Shown: one piece after another, positions 12,523 through 21,849 of the stretch
How positions within the stretch are numbered: the stretch's first letter is position 1
How the letters are laid out: every line of letters starts with the position of its first letter
Assembly: GCF_030272615.1 (NCBI RefSeq)
Contig: NC_081409.1
Span: 614,590,755-614,654,754, forward strand
Source: Cryptomeria japonica
Lineage: Eukaryota > Streptophyta > Pinopsida > Cupressales > Cupressaceae
Direction of reading: 5' to 3'
DNA length: 64,000 nucleotides
Notes under the pieces: generated by a model
What the model was told of the DNA's origin: nothing
Seen by the model: only the letters and a program-made list of their open reading frames with translations
Databases searched by the model: none
Translations under genes and position numbers: made by a program

Positions 12523-13164
12523 GTGAAGACATCAAAAGTAAGCTTAGATTCTGAGGTTGGAGAGAATCTCATGATAAGAAGAGTTTTGATCAAAGAATCG
12601 GTTAAGGAGGAACCTAGTCAAATAAGATACTTGTTTAGGATAGAATGTAAGATCATGGGTAAAGTGTGTAGAGTGGTGGTGGATTTAGGTTCCACTGACA
12701 ACATAGTGTCAGAAGAAGCAGTAAGAAAACTCAACCTACAAAGAATTCCACATATTGATCCTTATAGGGTTACTTGGCTCAACAAGGGGCATCATGTTTT
12801 GGTGAATGAAAAAAATTGGGTGGAGTTCACTATAGGAGGTTACAAAGACAAGATCTTGTGTGATATCTTGCCAATGGATGCATGCCACCTACTCCTAGGT
12901 AGACCTTGGAAATTTGATAGGAAAGCAATACACCATGGAGAAAAGAATTCTTATACCTTTCAAAAAGATGGAGTTACGTATAAAATTCAGTCCTTAGGGG
13001 ATCAAGAAGAGAGTAGATCTAAAGGTTCCAATGTGCTACTAGTTGGTGAGAAGGAGTTCATAAATACTCTCAAAGAAGGAGAAGGAGTGGGGTTTGCACT
13101 TGTTGTGAAACCAAAAGAAGAAAAGAAGGACAAGAAGGTTTGTATCCCGGTTAAAGTGCAATAG
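12523..13164 (+). pseudogene. Gypsy aspartic protease region
   Basis: This 213-residue frame is the longest intact piece of the element. CRVVVDLGSTDNIVS at about residues 50-64 is the retropepsin active-site loop with Leu in place of Ser/Thr after the catalytic Asp. CDILPMDACHLLLGRPW at about residues 113-129 is the conserved flap and Leu-Gly-Arg-Pro-Trp motif of plant gypsy proteases. The rest is a charged linker to RT, ending at a TAG (13162). The same Asp-Leu-Gly change is seen in the minus-strand gypsy copy at 5309-5539. Confidence 0.85.
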
Positions 13165-14090
13165 ATACTCAATCAGTTCAAGGAGATCATAGGTGATGGA
13201 ACACCTTCCACTTTTCCTCCTCAATGTGCCATTAGTCATCGAATTGACTTCATACCCGGAGCCTCATTGCCTAATAAACCATCCTACAAAATGACATTGG
13301 AGAAGAATAAGGAAGTAGCTAAACAAATCCAAGAACTATTGGACAATGGTCTGATAAGAAAGAGCATCAGCCCATGTGCAGTTCCCACTATTTTGGCACC
13401 AAAGAAGGGGGGTACTTGGAGACTTTGCACTGATTCAAGAGCCATTAACCAGATTACAATCAGGCATAGGTTTCCCATTCCAAGAATTGAAGATTTGATG
13501 GATTATTTAGGGGTTGCTAAGTATTTTACCAAGATAGACCTCAAGAGTGGCTACCACTAAATCAGAATCAAGGAGGGAGCTGAATGGAAGATATCATTCA
13601 AAACCACAGAAGGACTTTATGAATGGCTTGTTATGCCATTTGGACTCACAAATGCCCCTAGTACATTCATGAGACTCATGAATGAAGTACTCAAAGATTA
13701 CATTGGTAAACTTGTTGTTGTTTATTTAGATGACATCTTGATTTTTAGTAAGTTTAAAGATGAACATCTTAAGCATATTGAGATTGTATTGAAGCAATTA
13801 TGTGATGAGCAACTAACTATCAATTTGGAGAAATGTGAGTTCACAAAACAAAAGTTGGTATATCTTGGGTTTGTAATCTCAAGTGGTGATTTGAAGATGG
13901 ATAACTCAAAGGTGGAAGCCATAATCAATTGGCCTACACCTAAAACAACAAGTGAAGTGAGGAGTTTTCATGGTTTGGCACAATTTTACAAGAAGTTCAT
14001 CAAAGGGTTCAGTGAGATATGTGCACCTATGCTTGATACAATCAAAGGAGGTGTAAAGACTAAGTTTCAATGGACAAAAGAAGCATAAAA
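13165..14090 (+). pseudogene. Gypsy reverse transcriptase
   Basis: RT motifs run in order: HRIDFIPGASLPNKPSY (entry), GLIRKSISPCAVPTILAPKK, WRLCTDSRAINQIT, KYFTKIDLKSGYH (motif A), a TAA at about 13558 where the family has Gln, [26 protein letters not shown], and [12 protein letters not shown] (intact YXDD box). The thumb follows, with [12 protein letters not shown] and [20 protein letters not shown] second stop lies at 14086. With one changed base the 13267-14088 frame would be continuous, so decay is modest compared with the minus-strand gypsy copy. Confidence 0.93.
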
Positions 14091-14103
14091 AGGATTTGAT
14101 CTC

Positions 14104-14550
14104 TTGAAGAGAAAGGTGTCTACTCAACCCGTCCTTGTTCTCCCAAGCCTTGACAAGTTCTTCACCATAGAATGTGACGCAAGCAACATAGCAGTTGGAG
14201 CGATTCTAAGTCACGACAATAGACCAGTTGCATTTTTCAGTGAAAAGCTCAATGAAGCCAAGAAAAGGTGGTCTTCCTATGATTTGGAGTTATATGCACT
14301 TGTTCAATCACTTAGGAAGTGGAGGCATTATTTATTACCTAAATAATTTGTGGTTTATACTGATAACCAAGCTCTTAGTTTTCTCATCTCTCAAGAAAAG
14401 TTGAATCATAGGCATATCAAATGGGTAGAATATTTACAATCCTATACTTTTACCATTAAAAACAAGAAAGTTCAATGTAATAAGGTTGATGATGCATTAA
14501 GCAGAAGGTTGCTAATTGTTCAAGAAGTACAGTTGAAGAGCATTGGAGTT
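14104..14550 (+). pseudogene. Gypsy RNase H
   Basis: FFTIECDASNIAVGAILS carries the first catalytic Asp. It is followed by RPVAFFSEKLNEAKKRWSSY, the Glu-containing helix ELYALVQSLRKWRHYLLP, then, after a TAA at about 14344, VYTDNQALSFL with the third acidic site. HRHIKWVEYLQSY and VDDALSRR close the domain. It would degrade template RNA in the cDNA synthesis complex. One stop splits the domain. Confidence 0.9.
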
Positions 14551-14559
14551 GATAGTTTC

Positions 14560-15208
14560 AAAGGACTATATCAAGGTGATGAGGATTTTACTACCATCTA
14601 CAAGGTTTTCCAAGAGTTTAGGAATCATTTTCATGGTAAATATGCAGGTTTTACCTTACAAGATGGTCTTTTGTTTTAAAGGAGGACAACTTTGTGTGCC
14701 AAGAGGGTCCATGAGAGAAAACTTGATGCAAGAGAAGCACAATGGTTTCTTAAGTTGTCATTTTGAGTCGAATAAGACTTTGGAACTTGTTCAAATATTC
14801 TATTATTGGCCAAAGATGCAAAGAGATATCAGAAAATATGTGGAGAAATGTGTTGTTTGTCAAAGGGCAAAGGGAACCTCTTCTAATGCTAGACTCTATC
14901 AGCTATTGCCTATTCCAAACCAGCCATGGGAGTGTGTAAGTATGGATTTTGTTGTTGGTTTACCCAAGACCAAATATGGATTTGATAGCATCTATGTTGT
15001 GGTAGATAGATTTAGCAAAATGGCCCATTTCATTCCATGTAAGGTGACTCATGATGCTAGTCATATTGCTCATTTGTTTTTCAAGGAAGTCATTAGGATT
15101 CATGGATTACCAATTAGTATAGTGTCAGATAGAGATACCAAATTCATTGGTCATTTTTGGAAAACTTTATGGCAGAGATTGGGTACTAACTTGTCTTTTA
15201 GCTCAGCC
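14560..15208 (+). pseudogene. Gypsy integrase, 3' end missing
   Basis: The HHCC zinc domain is visible (HNGFLSCHFESNKT, YYWPKMQRDIRKYVEKCVVCQRAKG). The catalytic core follows with CVSMDFVVGLP (first Asp), VVVDRFSKMAHFIPC and IVSDRDTKFIGHFW (second Asp). The expected stretch holding the third acidic residue is absent: after FSS-A at about 15208 the homology ends and antisense copia DNA begins. A frame change near 14680 separates this frame from the upstream one. Integrase would insert the cDNA; this copy cannot. Confidence 0.92.
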
Positions 15209-15628
15209 AATCCCTTGAATGTTGCAAATGCAAGTAGCATTCGGACACCTTCCAGTCTAGCCATAGGAGCAAAGGTTTCTCCATAGTCTTCTCCCTCTTC
15301 CTGAGTATATCCTTTGCATACAAGTCTTTCCTTGTTTCTTACAATTGTGCCTTCTTCATTTAGCTTATTCCTAAAGACCCATTTGGTACCTATGACATTC
15401 TTATGTTCTGGTCTAGGTAACAAAGACCATGTTGCATTCTTTTCTATCTAGTCTAGGTCCTCTTCCGTTGCCTTAATCTAGTCTTCATCTGTAAGTGCTT
15501 CTCTTGAAGTCTTGGGCTCCAATTTAGAATTCATGCAAGAGTTTTCTTTCACTTTTCTTCATCTAATAGTCTTCAATGCTATTGCAAAACCGCATCATCT
15601 CATTCTTCATGATTTTCACGTACCGATT
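15209..15628 (-). pseudogene. Antisense Ty1/copia RT fragment
   Basis: The minus-strand frame (15423 downward) reads NVIGTKWVFRNKLNEEG, RLVCKGYTQEEG, ETFAPMARLEGVRMLLAFA, the N-terminal RT block of plant copia polyproteins. Upstream on the same strand (15424-15540) degenerate integrase/RT linker sequence follows with stops. The fragment joins the gypsy integrase without LTR or PPT, so it is a broken scrap. Confidence 0.88.
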
Positions 15629-16029
15629 GTTAGAATATAAGATTGTCAGTCTTTTACCAATTGAAGTCCTAATAACTACTTGTGATAAAACCTGTCTTTG
15701 CTAACCAGTTAAGCCTTGTTGGTTTAGCTGTAGGACTTAGATGACTTAAGACACATATTTGCCATCAATGACAACATACAGAATAGTCATCATTCAACAT
15801 TCTAAACTCTATGCACAACATACATAAACTGATTGCATCAAGTAAACACACATTATTGGTTTAGTTAAAATGATCAAATGCCAACACAGGTAATGAAATC
15901 AACATCACCTTACCTTAGTCTCTCATCCAAGGAATAAGTGTTATCTCTTTCATAGAGGAAGGATCCACAAGTCATGAGTGTTGGCATTCTGGTACATTTT
16001 GTATGACCGGTGAATGATATGGTTGTCAT
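15629..16029. other. Unassigned spacer, possibly a short minus-strand LTR piece
   Basis: Minus-strand reading of 15886-15629 begins TGTTGGCATTT and ends TTCTAACA, the terminal pattern of the copia LTRs in this window. The expected PBS beyond 15629 is only weakly recognisable (AATCGGTACGTGA). No coding frame is present. The right side up to 16029 shows nothing I recognise. Confidence 0.3.
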
Positions 16030-16353
16030 TGTTGGCAACATCATCTTCCAAGTCTTCACAGTCTATTGGTAGTAAGTAGACCAGTATACAAAGGTTAACT
16101 AGATAAGAAATGTGTAGACAGACTAAGTAGTGAGTAGACTAACATGGAAGAGGTCAATCAGAAAATAGTGAGTAGACTGGCACATAGGAGGTCAATCGGC
16201 AAGCAGTGAGTAGACCGACACAGAAGAGGGCAACCGACTAAGCAGTGAACAGATCAGTATACAAGAGGTAATTGGCTAGGCAGATTTTGATCGATACACC
16301 GGTAGAGTCTGTAACTGATAGACTTGGTAACGCTCAATTAACATCTAGTTAAA
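16030..16353 (+). repeat. E1 5' LTR, segment 1
   Basis: About 100 bases at its right end (16255-16353) match 50180-50275 in the E1 3' LTR closely, including the block AGGTAATTGGCTAGG. The segment stops at the E2 insertion; its last five bases TTAAA are duplicated at 38472-38476. The exact 5' end is a guess from the TGTTGG start. Confidence 0.75.
16071..16282. repeat. 38-39 bp minisatellite in E1 LTR
   Basis: Units beginning AGTGAGTAGAC start at about 16129, 16167, 16205 and 16244, with a related start at 16071. Each contains a variant of GAGGTCAATCGGC. Only the last unit survives in the truncated 3' LTR (near 50170). Confidence 0.8.
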
Positions 16354-17140
16354 TGTTAGGATTCCCAGAGATATTGAGAGGGGGGGTGAATCAGTATCTA
16401 ACCGGTTATATAATTTTCTTAACTTAAAATATATAAAGAATATCAATACTGTATACCGGTAAACAAAAAGTAATGCAATAAATAGAGATAACAACAACCA
16501 AATGAAAAGCACACCATAACACAGTACTTTAATGAGGAAACCCGATGTGGGAAAAACCTCAGTGGGATTTGTGACCCACAATATTCTCTTACTAGCCAAT
16601 AAGAGAATATTACTGCTACAATAGGGGCCTACACATGCAGGAAGGCCAAGTGCCTAGAGCTCACTGCTCAATTACAAAATGGGAAGTCTCACTGACTTAC
16701 AAAATGGATTATGCAAATCCAATGTCTTGTACTGCTTCAAAATAGCATCTACTATGCCAGATCTAGTACCGGTTTCAGCTCTACTTCATACATAAACCCT
16801 TAACCTATAATTTTCATATTAGGTCTGCCTTATTTTGCCTATCCTCTTTCTTACAAAATGTTTTATAATGATCTCATACATATATGAGTCATTTTACAAC
16901 TTGCCAAGTCAGCTTACAATGATTTTACAATTAATTACAAAATATATTATAAACAAAATTTCTATCAGCCTGGGTGCCGTTATACTTCCATTTACTGTCG
17001 GTGTTCTATGTGCTGGTGTAGAGTTTGTTGTTGTTGGTGTCAGTATATTTCTTGCTGGTATCATATGATTGCAAGGTTGTCATCAATGACAAAACCTTCA
17101 ATCACCTACAATATCTCATTGGAGTGTGCATTTGCCAACA
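16354..17140 (-). repeat. E2 3' LTR
   Basis: 787 bases, near-identical to the copy at 37709-38471 over most of its length, including the GGGAATCCTAACA terminus. Relative to that copy it carries a short extra segment near 16660-16690 (duplicated CTCACTG words). Confidence 0.93.
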
Positions 17141-17141
17141 A

Positions 17142-17152
17142 TCTCCCCCTTT
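17142..17152 (-). other. E2 polypurine tract
   Basis: Minus strand AAAGGGGGAGA, one T before the LTR start TGTTGG. The 18 nt across this junction are identical in copia E3 (44573-44590). It primes plus-strand DNA synthesis. A second PPT-like word in similar context lies at about 17306-17318. Confidence 0.88.
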
Positions 17153-17513
17153 GGCATTGATGGAAACACTCATGAGAAAAATCCAAAAAGTGTCATCCAA
17201 AAAGAATCTGCCAGAATTGTCTTACCAAAAATTGTGTACCAAAAAAAATATGCGCTCCCCCTAAGCTGATGATCCATTTGCTGATTATTTTTCTCATTAC
17301 CACTACTCCCCCTTTGGCATTAATGACAAAGGTTATCAATGTGCCAATTGAGTGTGGTTTCCAGCTTCATCCTTGTAACCGGTTGGTTACAATCTGAAAA
17401 AGGTCTGCCAATACTAGATTTAGGCTCTCAGTGAACCGTTCACTGTCCTTTAATGTGGCCTCTGTCCTCTGAATTGTACCGGTGAGGTGTTGCATTTGTT
17501 GTTCCGGTGTTTT
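17153..17513. other. E2 3' untranslated interior
   Basis: Between the last coding frame and the PPT there is no open frame. The stretch contains two additional purine-rich GGGGGAG words on the minus strand (near 17256 and 17306). Confidence 0.6.
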
Positions 17514-18284
17514 CTATCCTTGAACTAGAGCCTCAGATATCTCCTTTCTCAAGGAGGCAAGGTAGTCCAATCTTGGACTAAGTTTCCATTTTAGATCTTT
17601 TGCCTTTCCTTTTATACTTTCCTTCTCTCTTTCCAATTTTAGAATTTCCTCTTCAAAACCTGTTGTTTTCTGCTCAAAAACTGATAATGGTTCAGATGAA
17701 TTAATGAAGTTGTCAGCTGATTTATTTATTTCATCCTGTACCTTGCTGATCTTCTTGTCTATATCTATTGTCAAGAAGTTTGTTTTGCATGTATATGTGT
17801 ACAAAGTTTTAAACTCTTTTAGTGTATTACATAGTGTCAGTAAAAGAGTGTCAAATTGTCTCAGGCACTTCTTTATTTCCTCTTCAAAGAATTTGTGTTT
17901 TTCCTTCTCTAGTTTCTCTTTGAATGGTTCCTTATTTATTTGTTCAACTATCACAATGCTATCAGTAATATACTTAGACAATGTGTCAAGTTGATTCAAA
18001 GAATCTTTATTATCCGCATTACATTTGGGTGCTATCACTTTCAAAATTGGGATTGTAGCATTGATAGCTTTGTATGCTTGTGAGCTACACTCTGTTATTT
18101 TCTTGATAGAATCCAAAAGAACTTTTGTCACATTTGTTGGTCTGATTTCTGTAATGGAAGAACCAACAATCTGTATTCCGCTGGTGTGAGTAATTTCTTT
18201 GCTTGTAGTGACCTCTGGTAGGTCAGTTTGTGTTTGCATTTCTCTAAGAAAAGGTTTGGGTTGCTCAGCTGTTGTTGGTGGCAC
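17514..18284 (-). pseudogene. E2 C-terminal coiled-coil frame
   Basis: A 256-residue minus-strand frame ending at a stop (17511-17513 region). It is Lys/Glu/Leu-rich with long heptad-like helices (EKLEKEKHKFFEEEIKKC, FEEEILKLEREKESIKGK) and an N-terminal Thr/Pro/Gln-rich part. I recognise no catalytic motif. It appears to be the C-terminal part of the large E2 protein, since upstream frames on the same strand (18330-18908) continue with only short interruptions. It resembles structural, Gag-like protein more than an enzyme, but this is inference. E1 lacks a clear counterpart because its 3' end is deleted. Confidence 0.6.
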
Positions 18285-18329
18285 TGTCTCTACATGAACC
18301 TATTCCTATGAGGGAGCTTGTTGCTATGC

Positions 18330-18512
18330 CTATTTCTTAGTGTTGTCCACTGCCAATTTTTCTTCTGCGCTACCTATTGTCGGTGGCCTAGTTGCCACAT
18401 CTATTTTCCCTGTTGATTCCTTATCTACCACAATATTGACTTTCTGAGTGTCAATGTTCATTGTATATAACACCTCAGAATCAGGATTTGTGTCCTCATG
18501 TGGTATGTCCAT
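18330..18512 (-). pseudogene. E2 acidic linker frame
   Basis: A 60-residue acidic stretch (MDIPHEDTNPDSEVLYT, DKESTGKIDVATRPPT) in line between the central and C-terminal E2 frames. It is separated from the next frame by stops within Gln/Pro-rich sequence. No domain is recognised; it is listed because it continues the same strand and composition. Confidence 0.4.
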
Positions 18513-18662
18513 ACTCTCACTAGCCGGTTGATTGTCAATAGTAACTAATAGTAGAGTATCTAGAGGTGGTGGGGATAAATTGTCTGTTATTTTTATGTTG
18601 GGTGGTCCACCAAAATTTCCTTTTCCCTTGTCCTTTTGATATACCTTGATGGGTTTAGGGCT

Positions 18663-19170
18663 TCAATACTCTTCCTTCTTTTCCTTCTCTACAAGGAATA
18701 TGTCCCATGCATTAGTTGTTTCTTCTGTTACCTCATTCACTCTCCCTGCCAATAGTGCTACATGTCGGTGAGCAGTTGAAAATACTGATCGGTTAGCCTC
18801 TGAGATCAATTTATCTATCTCATTAGGTGAGTTGACAGGATGTACTGCAAGTAATTTTTCAATTTTTATTTTCTTATCAAGTTCAATAATACCTACTCCT
18901 AGCTTCAAGTCTATTGTAGAGATCTATCGGTATTTCATCAACAACTTGCATCAAAAATTTCTTTAAAATATCTAAGTGCAATATTACACTATTTTCTACT
19001 TTATCTTTGTCATCATCTGATAATGTGTTATACATTTTGCTGATTTTTTTCAATTTACCATCCTCAGTAATTTCATCTAGTAATTTATCAATAGGAGCTA
19101 TGGACTTCTTCTTAGGAGTCCTCTTTTTCTTCTTCAGAGTTAATTTCTTTGTTGGGGGCCTTACTGCCTA
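18663..19170 (-). pseudogene. E2 central basic/helical region
   Basis: Minus-strand reading from about 19170 gives a Lys-rich basic patch (TLKKKKRTPKKKS), then helical PIDKLLDEITEDGKLKKISK and HLDILKKFLMQVVDEIP up to a stop near 18930. A shift near 18915 moves to the frame 18908-18663 (IELDKKIKIEKLLAVHP, INKLIS-like, ETTNAWDIFLVEKEKK). The basic patch could be a nuclear or nucleic-acid binding tail. Unassigned; one frameshift separates the halves. Confidence 0.5.
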
Positions 19171-19176
19171 TTGTTT

Positions 19177-20016
19177 CTATCTTGTTCTTCTAGGAGAAGG
19201 TGAAGATGCCGGTGAAGATTTCCTTTTTCTCACAACTCTTTTGAATGTAGCTGGTATGTCACTTTCTGAAGAAGTTCCAACCGATGAAAGGTGAATTTCT
19301 GGTTGAAGTGCTTCTAACTCATCTTCAGTAATACCAGTTTGTTTAAGTACATCTTCCTTAATAGCTTTTGCTTGCCTGGATCCTTTTCTAACTGTTGCCG
19401 CAACCTTTTTAACATTTTTCTTGGATTGAATTTGTTTTTCAATAGTCTCAACACTACCAAATACCTCTTCTTTAGGTTCCTTAGGTGCTTCTAGGAGGGC
19501 TTTTCCATATGTTTCTATTATGTGGTCATCACTTTCATACCCCATTTCAGTAACCCAGATGGTTCTTGGGATAACTGCCTCCATCCAAATTTCATCCTTC
19601 TTTATTACAAAAGAAATTTCATCCTTATACTTGTCCACAATTGCTTGTGACAATCTAACTCTGGTCTTCATTCCGTCCTTCAATGCTTGAAAGTACTCGT
19701 TTATGTTCTTTTCTCTATTCTCTCCCATGTTGTTTAGTAAATCTAACAACCGTTTGCCTACCGGTATATCAAAACCAAAATTTCTAATACCAATACCGGG
19801 TACTTGTTTGGTTATGTGTAGCATTAGACAAACAAGTAGGTTTCCAAATCTGAATGTTCCCTTTTTGTCTTTCTTTATCTTTCCCAAATTTTCATTCAGT
19901 TCATCTTTAAGCCATTCGCACACATCAATTCTTGTATTATCATTAATGATATCATAGGCACTTTTAATGCATAGGCTAGAGATTGAGTTTAACCTATTTG
20001 CATGTGTAGTTTTGTA
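19177..20016 (-). pseudogene. E2 conserved unassigned domain (shared with E1)
   Basis: Open on the minus strand from the E4 junction (20016) to 19177, about 280 codons. Blocks shared with E1 48640-49190 are LNSISS/MNSVSS, KIKKDK..F.(F/Y)G.LLVC, KYKD.I.F, and PRT.WV..MGYE. A Lys/Arg/Ser-rich tail follows (RKGSRQAKAIKED, RVVRKRKSSPASSPSPRR). I cannot name the domain. Two diverged copies in separate elements retaining the same block order argues for past selection on the protein. The frame is continuous with 37197-37033 on the far side of E4, as described under findings. Confidence 0.75.
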
Positions 20017-20021
20017 GCTTT
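20017..20021. other. E4 target duplication, left copy (imperfect)
   Basis: GCTTT here against GCTAT at 37033-37037: four of five bases match. Removing E4 plus one copy restores E2's reading frame, which supports the assignment. Confidence 0.65.
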
Positions 20022-21239
20022 AGTTTAACAAAAAAAAATTTTGAAACACTTAATTGTATGCAACCTATGCTTAATTAGATGTGACAACTTAACAGGTTGT
20101 TCCAAGTGGAATCATAAATTAGAACGAAACATTTTTCTAATGTGAGCGACGAATAGAACAAATTTATCTAGAAGCCTTAGGTTTCTATAAAACTCCAAGG
20201 CGACAAAGTTAGGATATTCTTAACATAACAAATTACGATAACTCCTATAATCAAATTGAACAATATGACTTAATAAGGACAATAATAAATTCACATCAAA
20301 TGTCCCTTTTATTACAGTTGCAAATTATAATTCTTAATTAGATCAACTTATACTAAATAGGCATTAATATAATTACTTGATTCAATAATAATTATTTATC
20401 TCCTAACAAGTTTCCTCCATCCGTGATAATACATCTTTCCTTTATAACTTGATTAAATCTTGCATCTTGAAATTAATTATTAATATGATTTTAACATAAT
20501 AATACTAATTAATCGAGCAATCGAAAATTGAAGTGTCAAATGTTAAAATGTTAATTGCTTTATTTAGTATAAGATTCCATCTAGGCTAAATGAGTTCGCA
20601 AGATCAAGGTCTTGGACTTATTTTCGAATATATATAATTCCACCACGATATCCTCTTCCAAAGAAATTATTATTATCCCACCACTTAATAAATAAATAAA
20701 TTCATTTACGAAAAAATCTCTAAATTAATTGACAAAGATAGTATTAATCTCCAATATCCATTAATTGCCTTTAGGAACTAAATAAATTAGTCCTAGCACC
20801 TAGATTATTAGTGCCTATATTTTATTTTAACAAGAATTAAAATGTAGTTAAACTAATTCGACTAAAGGGTCAATTAAATTCCATAATGTAAATTGCCCTA
20901 TAAAATTTAGTCTGGAATAGCCTAAATTTAGGTGGACTAAAAATTAATACCCTATGGCCAAAAATCTTACAAAGTCATTATAATTTCCTAAAAAATTAAA
21001 CCCCAAAATAATTTAAGATTTAAAACATCACATTTAAATGTTCAAACAATATGAATGATTAAATAAAATAATTAAACTAAGTTAGATGTATACATTCATA
21101 TTCTTAAATATATATATATATTTTCTTTAAACAAACATTATTATAAAGATACCCATGAACCCTAATAAAAATATTATAAAATGCCCCTTTTAAACCCCAT
21201 TTCTTTTTCTTTTCAACTTTCATGCTACCCTAACCCGAA

Positions 21240-21560
21240 CTGGGTTAGGGTTTTATCTTTTTCTTATTGTCCAGGGCGGAAGAGTGTTTGGTTTTACTGG
21301 TCACGGGAGGTGGCGGCCATGGGGGGTCTCGGTGTAGGAGTGGAGGAGTGGAGGAGGGATGGAGGTGCCACTGGGTTTCCCCACAGTGGCGGACGGGCGC
21401 CGCCCACTGTGAGTAAACACAGTGGTAGTCGAGGCCCTTTCCACTGTGGTTACCCACAGTGGGAGGCCCCCGTGCCGACTACTATGGGAAGCCATAGTGG
21501 TGGCCCGAGACACGCCGGCCCACTGTGTTTACACACAGTGGGTTCCCCCCCCCCCCCGAA
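21240..21560. repeat. GC-rich hairpin island in E4 3' LTR
   Basis: A 320-bp GC-rich island in AT-rich DNA. Three near-perfect inverted repeats occur: CCACTGTG/CACAGTGG (21404-21425), CCACTGTGG/CCACAGTGG (21441-21462) and CCCACTGTGT/ACACAGTGGG (21519-21542), with 4-6 base loops; two of the loops are TTAC. A 13-base C run follows. Counterparts are at 29520-29840 and 34385-34640. Open frames here are by-products of low stop density. Confidence 0.9.
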
Positions 21561-21655
21561 AACCCTATTTTTTTTTTAAATAAAAATTTAAAAGTTCTTT
21601 TTCTCTCTCTTTGTTTTTTATTTGGTTTTTAAATATAACAAAAAAAATATATTTA

Positions 21656-21849
<194 letters not shown>

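Larger units (their letters stand above)
11353..15208 (+). mobile_element. Ty3/gypsy element truncated within integrase
   Basis: PBS, gag, zinc knuckle, protease, RT, RNase H and integrase follow in Ty3/gypsy order on the plus strand. The copy stops abruptly at about 15208, between the second catalytic Asp and the final Glu of the integrase core. There it meets antisense copia sequence. No integrase C-terminus, chromodomain, PPT or 3' LTR is present. Several single-base stops split the polyprotein, many of them CAA/CAG changed to TAA/TAG. Confidence 0.9.

Noticed and set aside
16071-16282. Possible CRISPR-like direct repeats
   Set aside because: Units are contiguous 38-39-bp minisatellite copies without unique spacers, in a plant LTR.
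21181-21579. 132-codon frame in the E4 LTR, with a 140-codon relative at 29430-29852
   Set aside because: It is similar between copies only because the LTRs are duplicates. The frame crosses a GC-rich hairpin island, lies antisense to the LTR, and is not kept in the solo LTR.
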